Positions 58,081 through 64,000 of a stretch of 64,000 nt of DNA are shown piece by piece. The DNA is from Latrodectus hesperus. Taxonomy: Eukaryota; Arthropoda; Arachnida; Araneae; Theridiidae. Made by a program: the position numbers and the translations under genes. Numbering within the stretch: position 1 is the stretch's first letter; each line of letters begins with the position of its first letter. The DNA is taken from contig CM075858.1 in assembly GCA_037975125.1 (NCBI GenBank), positions 67,680,140 to 67,744,139 of the forward strand. The letters run 5' to 3'. Under the pieces are notes generated by a model. That model was not told the origin of the DNA, made no database searches, and worked only from the letters and a program-made list of their open reading frames with translations.

Positions 58081-60423
58081 GTAAAAACCTGTTGTCCTCG
58101 AATATTAATTACCATTTTAATGTTTCTATCAAGTACTTTGACTAATTTTTTCATTGCGTATGAAGGCAATTATTAATTCACTTCCTTCCGATTTATACCC
58201 ACCCCTTATGCACTATCTAATCGAAAAATCTATAAAATCAGTGCTTCAGTTTTTAAGATGATAAAGTTGCCGCGTTGAATAAAATAGGCGTTGTGCTTGC
58301 AAAATGCCCTTCAAAAATAGTTCCGTTGTTCAAATATAAATGGATAAAAATAAATAAAACTAAGTTCATGTGGTATATATTGCACTGAATATTTCGCCGT
58401 AAGCAAAATTAATAATCGAATTAATTATTTTCATTTTTAAATTGTGGTCCATAAACCTATGAGGCTGTACATTCATGTATGAAAACTAACGACTGTTAAT
58501 TGGCATAACGTTGGCTGCAGAAGGTTGTTAGGCATTAAAATCTACCACTTATTATAGTTTCTCAGATATCGGATCATATTCCGATGCTGCTTAAAAGGAA
58601 AGCTGAGAAACTCCCTAACACCTATCCGAACAGATGTGAAAGCAGACACAAATATAAATGTCCTTTTTACCTTTTTTGTTTTCAAAATCTTCTAATCCTA
58701 AGAGTATTTCTTTACCACAAGACTATTGAGATTTTGCCTTATGTGCCAATTATAATCTATAGGAAGTAGTTTCCCCATAATCATAACTGTTTTTGAAATA
58801 TAATTGCAAGCCATCGGTGTTTACTGAACCTATTGGGAACTACAGTCCTCGGATGAAATGAAAAAATTATCCCTTTAGTTAGATTAATTAGTACATAGGA
58901 AATCTTATTACCACAATTTATACTAACGATATAAGCTATTACTAATACTATAAACAGTTAAATTATAGCAGATTCGCACAAATTTCTACAAATAAATTAC
59001 GCTTTTATTGTTTATAACATTACACTGTAGATTCACTGTTAAAATCAATAAAAGTTATGAGTACTCATTTTTATTAAGAAGATTATTTTAGCACAATCGA
59101 GCGTATACATCATTAAAATGAATTCAAATATGAATACTTTCTATATTAAGCAAAAATATATCGAAATGTTGCTTATTAGTTATGACAACGTTCATATACG
59201 CATCTTAAGCATTTCAGATGTTAAATGTATATTCAAAGCTTTCTCAAGTACCAATTGTTTTAGGATACGAATAGCCTAATTATAAGCATTAGTTATTTTA
59301 TATATGACAGTATTTAATAGTTCATGTAATTATTAAAAATGTAAAAAGGAACTGAAAAGCTATCATAAAACTGGCCTTTTAATTTCTTTTGATTTCCATT
59401 CACTTTTATGAAATTATGATTAGAGTGCTATATTGCATAAATCATGAGCTGTGAAAACATTTTTCTGATAGTCATGTTGTCACCATAACATGAAGTTATT
59501 GAGGGTCATATGTTACGATTTGTGAAACAATAAATACAAATTGCTATTTCCCGCCTAAATACACTTTAAACAGAAAGTAGTATTGTCTAGTAGTTTGGGC
59601 GAATTGTACACAATACATTACTAACAAAAACTTCCCCTCTTATTGTTCAAAACTTAACAATTCTCTCATAAGTTGATGATATGAATTCCTCATTTGTGAT
59701 TATATTTGGCAAAACTTCTTCACAATTGTTCGTGTTTTCAAGCTAAAATTCACGGATCTCTGAATCTCTCTCTCTCCCTCTCTCTCGTTATGGTTTTAAT
59801 CATTTTTATGACAGAATTTAGTCTTGTCATTGAACCAAAATGTAGCGATTTTCACTAAATATTTCTTATTATTTTATTTTGGTTATGATTTAAACCAAAC
59901 AAAATTATAAAAATTTGAAGTTAAATTTTTTAGACAATAATTCAACTGATATTATTTTTAAATAAATCCACAATATTGATTCTGATTAAAAGAATTTTGA
60001 ATAGTTCTCATTAAAATTTTTTTCAAGTATGTAATCGTTTTGTATATGTCACTGATTCTACGTTAAAACAACTAAAATCTGCAGTGTGGAAAAAGTAATC
60101 ATTATTTGGTATACTTTTAGTTCTCTCTTTAATGATAAATAATTCTGCTCTGCTAAACTTGCCTGTTTTTCCAGGCATCGTAAAACTTCGATCTCTCATA
60201 TTTAAGAAAGAACTTGTTTCTATAAACTTTTTATCATTTAATTTTGATTTTACACACATTTTCTTCTTCCTAAACTACAAACATTGATATTTATTTTTGC
60301 TACCGATTTCCAAACCTATGAAACCTATCTAAACCTTACAGTTATGAAATAAGCTGAACTGACTTTATCAAAAAATTGAGAAAATTCACTTTAAACACTG
60401 CCAGAGCAAAATTTACAAATACA
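58081..60423. other. AT-rich stretch, nothing recognised
   Basis: AT-rich with a (CT)n tract at about 59764-59786. Short frames (58584-58769, minus 60023-60259) show no recognisable domain. Confidence 0.45.
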
Positions 60424-60429
60424 ATAATT

Positions 60430-61000
60430 GTATTACTGTTGTTCCAGTTTTCCTGCCAATTCTTCAATACCTAGTTTCTGAAGGTAGCTCTTATTGAACA
60501 TTGCGGAAGGGGTATTATTGTAATTGGGTCGTCAGAAATGGCGACATTTTTAGCTGCTTGATCAGCTCTTTCGTTGTCTGTGGTTCCCACATGGGCTTTG
60601 ACACAATTGATTGCGATGTGAGGAAAAAGGTGAACATCATTTTGAATAGATTGCTTAAAAGATATTTTTTGGTAGGGTTTAGAACTGATTTAATCTACTC
60701 TTGGTTGCCAGACCAAATAGTGACGGGAGATTGATGTTGCATTCCTTGTTAAGCGGCGTCTTTAAAAGCTTGAATTTCTGCTTGATGTACTGAGTTTCCG
60801 CTTTTTAGCTTGGTTTGCCATACTGATTCATAACCATCTCTGTCAAAGGAGACTAAGACTGCTCCTACGTTATTTCCTGTTTTTGGTCCATCAGTGAAGA
60901 CGTTGATCTTGCCTTCTTTAAAGGTTGGAATGTTAATTTTTTTCATCAATTGGAATCTGTGGCTCCAGATGAAAGATTCCTGGTTGGATTGAATCTAAAT
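60430..61000 (-). pseudogene. LINE RNase H remnant
   Basis: INVFTDGPKTGNNVGAVLVS (first catalytic Asp; Ser of DGS is Pro) and NSVHQAEIQAFKDAA (catalytic Glu) are in frame at 60749-60949, then a stop. Further segments in shifted frames include VTIWSG, SFKQSIQNDVHLFPHIAINC and KAHVGTTDNERADQAAKNVA (catalytic His/Asp). A TAG at 60471-60473 precedes VLKNWQENWNN, the usual C-terminal tail. All catalytic landmarks except the third Asp can be placed, but across several frames. Confidence 0.75.
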
Positions 61001-61012
61001 ACATTTCGTCTT

Positions 61013-61560
61013 CTATGTCTGACGATGAGGGGGAAAAGGATCAAGACAGGGAATTTGACTACGTGTAAGGTGAATAAATTTTCCTTCTGCTTCTATAGTG
61101 AGGGTAAGTGGCTGGATCCTCGTTATTACTTGGAGTTCTGATGTTGGAATAGTGGAATATGCTCCTGTGATATTGAGGAGAAATTTTCGCTGCATAGAAT
61201 TGAGCTTTAGAGATAACTTAGCAGAGAGCGAAGTTCCTGAAAGGGATGCTCCATATAAAAGCATTCTTTCAGTCACAGTTTTATATAATACTGTTCGGGA
61301 TTTCTTTGAGTATCCCCACCGGCAACTAGCTACTCTTTTAAGTTTTTCATATTGCTGAATGACTTTATTTTCCTGTTTTATGATATGAGCCTTGAAATTT
61401 AGCTTTTTATAAAACGTGATTCCCAGCAATTTAATGGTACCTGCAATTTTTTAGTCGATGATCAAATGAGAAAGTTTGTGAATCACGTTGTAGTTTAGCT
61501 ATTAGGAGGAATTTTGTTTTTTTTATATGAGGTATCAAGGTTGACGTTAAGTGTAAGTGA
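61013..61560 (-). pseudogene. LINE reverse transcriptase C-terminal remnant
   Basis: The upstream part is in another frame (KKTKFLLIAKLQRDSQTF, about 61480-61530). Then the 138-residue frame at 61013-61429 reads LLGITFYKKLNFKAHI, KLKRVASCRWGYSKKSRTVL, YKTVTERMLLYGASLSGTSL, and NSMQRKFLLNITGAYSTIPT, with the end frayed. This is the thumb region; the catalytic FADD block is not present. Confidence 0.75.
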
Positions 61561-61640
61561 GTATTTATATTTACCTTGTAATTGTAAGAAGACTCTCTAA
61601 TCTCTTCAAAGTTGAAATTAAAATTGTGATTTTAAATGGG

Positions 61641-62173
61641 TAATATGTTTGACCGCTAAGAACAGCTCTGTTTTGATGGTAATGTGTCTGATGGTAGACA
61701 TTGCAAATATTCCTATTTACTGTTTTTTAATTTCAATAGATCATTTACGTGTGTTATGCAGACAGTAAGGCATGAAGATAGTTATCTACCGTTATCTACC
61801 TTGACTAAGTTCAGGGTTTTATTAGATGGAGCTATATTAATATATTAAATCACAGGATTCAAAGCATTAGGAATTACTATAAGCCAGTTGAATAGTATTA
61901 AAAAGTATTTTCATACAATATGATATCATATTATAACCACAGTATTCAGTGTACCCAACATTACACACACAATAACAGTACAATATAATCTTGCATTTTT
62001 ATAATTTAAACCTTAAAAATATTTTACTAGTAAAATATTTTACTAGTAAACTAAAATATATATATAAACTAAAAATTCAATAAAAATTCGTATTCTTAAG
62101 TATTATAATTTCTCTTGCAAAATAAATAAATATGTTATTTTAAGAAATTCTTTTTAAGAAAATTTAAGAACAT
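61641..62173. other. AT-rich spacer, nothing recognised
   Basis: AT-rich. 62020-62050 holds a two-unit ATTTTACTAGTAAAAT-type tandem with ACTAGT cores. No gene. Confidence 0.4.
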
Positions 62174-62210
62174 TTTTACATTTTTATAAGAACTTTATAA
62201 AAATGTAAAA
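62174..62210. other. Perfect 16 bp inverted repeat
   Basis: TTTTACATTTTTATAA (62174-62189), five-base spacer, TTATAAAAATGTAAAA (62195-62210). AT-only arms, so it could arise by chance more easily than the 53.75 kb hairpin. Confidence 0.6.
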
Positions 62211-62699
62211 AAAGTAACAGAAGTCATTTGTCTTGTCTTTGATTTATGTAAACATAAAAACGAAACTTATAAAATTGCCGTCATAAGTCTTTTTTTTATA
62301 ATTTTAGCTCATATATGACTAAAAGCACTTTCAGACTATGTACAAAATATTTTGTTTGTTACGTAACAACTAACGTAACTATAAACAAAAAATCGAATTA
62401 TCTAGAATTAACTAATTTTCATGAATACGAAATGTTTTAATGAAAATTTTTCAAAATAACATTTCTTATTTTTTTAATTATATACTTTGTTAATAGAAAT
62501 GTGAAATTTTTATTTGTATTTACAACAAAAGAAATATTTTGGAATAAAATAATTAAGAAATAATGTGAAAAAAAACTAATTTGGCAAATTATTTTTGCGG
62601 GAAAGAAAAATGAAGGAATTAGCAGAAACAAATTGGAAGATTTCTCAAGAGATATTGAAAATGCTTGTTGATAGAAGAAAAAAAAATCTTCAAATAAAT
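62211..62699. other. AT-rich spacer, nothing recognised
   Basis: AT-rich. The 147-codon minus frame at 62437-62880 crosses this stretch; it is Phe/Ile/Leu/Lys-rich without a domain and is judged accidental. Confidence 0.4.
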
Positions 62700-63480
62700 G
62701 AAATCGTATGAAATTCATCTTTTCTACTTTTGGTTCTGGCAACTTCAGTAATAGAATTTCCCTTTTCGTTTGATAATGACATTTTTGGATGGTGGAAAAA
62801 AATTCCAGGCAACCAAAAACTTCACCTATCCAAGCCAAGAGATTGAAATTAGAAGAAGTAAAAACCCCTCCAGGCGCCAAGTCTCTTGAAACGTATTCTT
62901 TGTCAAGAAATGGTAATTAAGCAAAACACAATTCACAAAAGGAAAGGGCACAATATAAATGTGCAATGGATGGAGTAGGGGAAATTAAAAAAAATTCATG
63001 TCATTTTGATAAAGGCAAAAGTGCTCTCATATGTCACTGCAATTTGATGGTCCGAGCCTTTCAAAATACGTAATTACAGAAATAATTCCATTTTACCAAA
63101 TCAAGGACTTCGTCTGCCATAATTAAATAATAAAATTCCTCGCTTTAAATAGATTTGCAAAATGCGCCTCTGCGACTTGTCTTCGGTACTGGAAAAAGAA
63201 GAGAAGGGCTGCGTACTAATACAATAATTGTTCTTTCATCATTTTTTTCCCTTCATTTACTTCTTCGGACGAGGATGTAATTTCTGAAACATGTCGTATG
63301 CAGGCAATCACCGAAGTCGCAAAGTTTGCAGAAAGATTGTTGCCACACACTTCGAGTAATTATGACATCGTCTGCTCGCGAATAGAAACTCTGTTCTTTA
63401 ATAATGCTTTGTGAATCAATGTTTGCAGTAAAAATTAGAGAGCGCATTTACTTTTGCTAGGAAGCATGGTATTGTGAATG
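62700..63480. other. Lower-AT island, candidate non-coding element
   Basis: More balanced composition with CTCCAGGCGCCAAG (62868, containing GGCGCC), GGTAATTAAGC (62910), AAATGCGCCTCTGCGAC (63160) and GTCTGCTCGCGAATAG (63371). No convincing exon. The GGCGCC and CGCCTC words echo the 52.5 kb block. Confidence 0.25.
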
Positions 63481-64000
63481 ACTGTCTTCAAAACTGACAG
63501 CTAAACATGATTATTGACAAATATATTATTTTACATAATTTCACATACTAACTTTAATTATAATTCTTAATCATCAAATTTTATTATTTATATTAATTAA
63601 TTATTAAAATTAATCAACTTCTGTTTACTAATATTTAAGTTGTAGCTAGATTTAGCTTTCTCAGAATTCGGCGTTTTAATCTTTCATAAACTGGGAAAAT
63701 AGTGCTAGACATTCAATATATCTGATTAGGGTCGCAACACAATCAAGAAGCAGAATTAACTTCTGCAATTAACTTTGCACTTGTGAAATTGTAAGCAATA
63801 TTGCTAACAACTTTTAATCTTATTGTTATTTACAGATTTTAAATAACAGCTAAATTTGTTAATACAGATATAGAAATTTCTATTTTCATTATCCTAATTA
63901 ATTATCAAATTAATGGAATAATATATAATTAAAAAGTAGAAAATGTTATTATAAGCCAAAATTGCTGCAAAAGTAAAAAATTTTTTAATATAATTTTTTC
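63481..64000. other. AT-rich window end, nothing recognised
   Basis: Strongly AT-rich to the edge of the window. No features. Confidence 0.45.

Larger units (their letters stand above)
60424..61640 (-). mobile_element. Decayed R1/I-type LINE fragment (RT C-terminus + RNase H)
   Basis: A minus-strand non-LTR element relic with reverse transcriptase C-terminal sequence followed by RNase H, broken by stops and frameshifts. It differs in sequence from the 40.3 kb LINE, so two families are present. The wording of the RT tail (NITGAYSTIPTSELQVITRI) matches a pattern I associate with R1-like elements of spiders; this is recollection only. No target duplication or poly(A) end was identified. Boundaries are where homology fades. 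Confidence 0.75.

Noticed and set aside
62437..62880. 147-codon minus-strand open frame
   Set aside because: Composition follows the local AT-rich DNA (Phe, Ile, Leu, Lys), with no domain, signal or splice context. Kept as chance.

Overview
This 64 kb window looks like a gene-poor, non-coding piece of an animal nuclear genome, most likely an arthropod. By eye it is roughly three-quarters A+T. It carries degraded eukaryotic transposons of several classes (piggyBac, mariner, RNase H-bearing LINEs), dispersed short repeats with tRNA-like Pol III boxes, and five long (TA)n arrays. The second LINE and the short-repeat families remind me of spider and other chelicerate repeats. That is inference from memory, not a search result. 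I found no convincing exon of a host gene, no intact rRNA or tRNA gene, and nothing prokaryotic (no operons, CRISPR or insertion sequences).

Layout. 0-4 kb: a tRNA-derived short repeat (family C) split at a TTAA by a decayed piggyBac element, a nine-unit ~73 bp tandem repeat, and a low-AT island with CRE and ETS-like sites. 4-8.6 kb: AT-rich filler and a family B repeat. 8.57-12.92 kb: a 4.35 kb element with near-perfect terminal inverted repeats starting CACT, TA flanks, a tandem array of short palindromes, and pieces of a broken multi-exon gene on the minus strand. 13-30 kb: AT-rich DNA with TA arrays, families A, B, C and D, and several isolated low-AT islands. 30-40 kb: further islands, including a GGATTA cluster, one family D copy, a 305 bp tandem duplication and a cluster of diverged repeats. 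40.3-42.2 kb: a 5'-truncated LINE (minus) with reverse transcriptase, RNase H, a C-terminal zinc motif, a 3' hairpin, an (AAC)n tail and a 12 bp target-site duplication. 42-53 kb: mostly AT-rich DNA, plus more short repeats and a 1.2 kb low-AT block. 53.7-57 kb: a 28 bp-arm hairpin, two mariner relics and a family D copy. 57-64 kb: low-AT islands and an R1/I-like LINE relic.

Nothing here appears to encode a working host protein. The sequence shows a layered history of insertions: nested elements, target duplications and microsatellites grown from short-repeat tails. The low-AT islands stand out from AT-rich, repeat-laden DNA and are the best candidates for regulatory or conserved non-coding sequence. 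That reading rests on composition and short motifs alone and needs cross-species alignment. The most novel-looking item is the 8.57-12.92 kb terminal-inverted-repeat element with its palindrome array and decayed gene.
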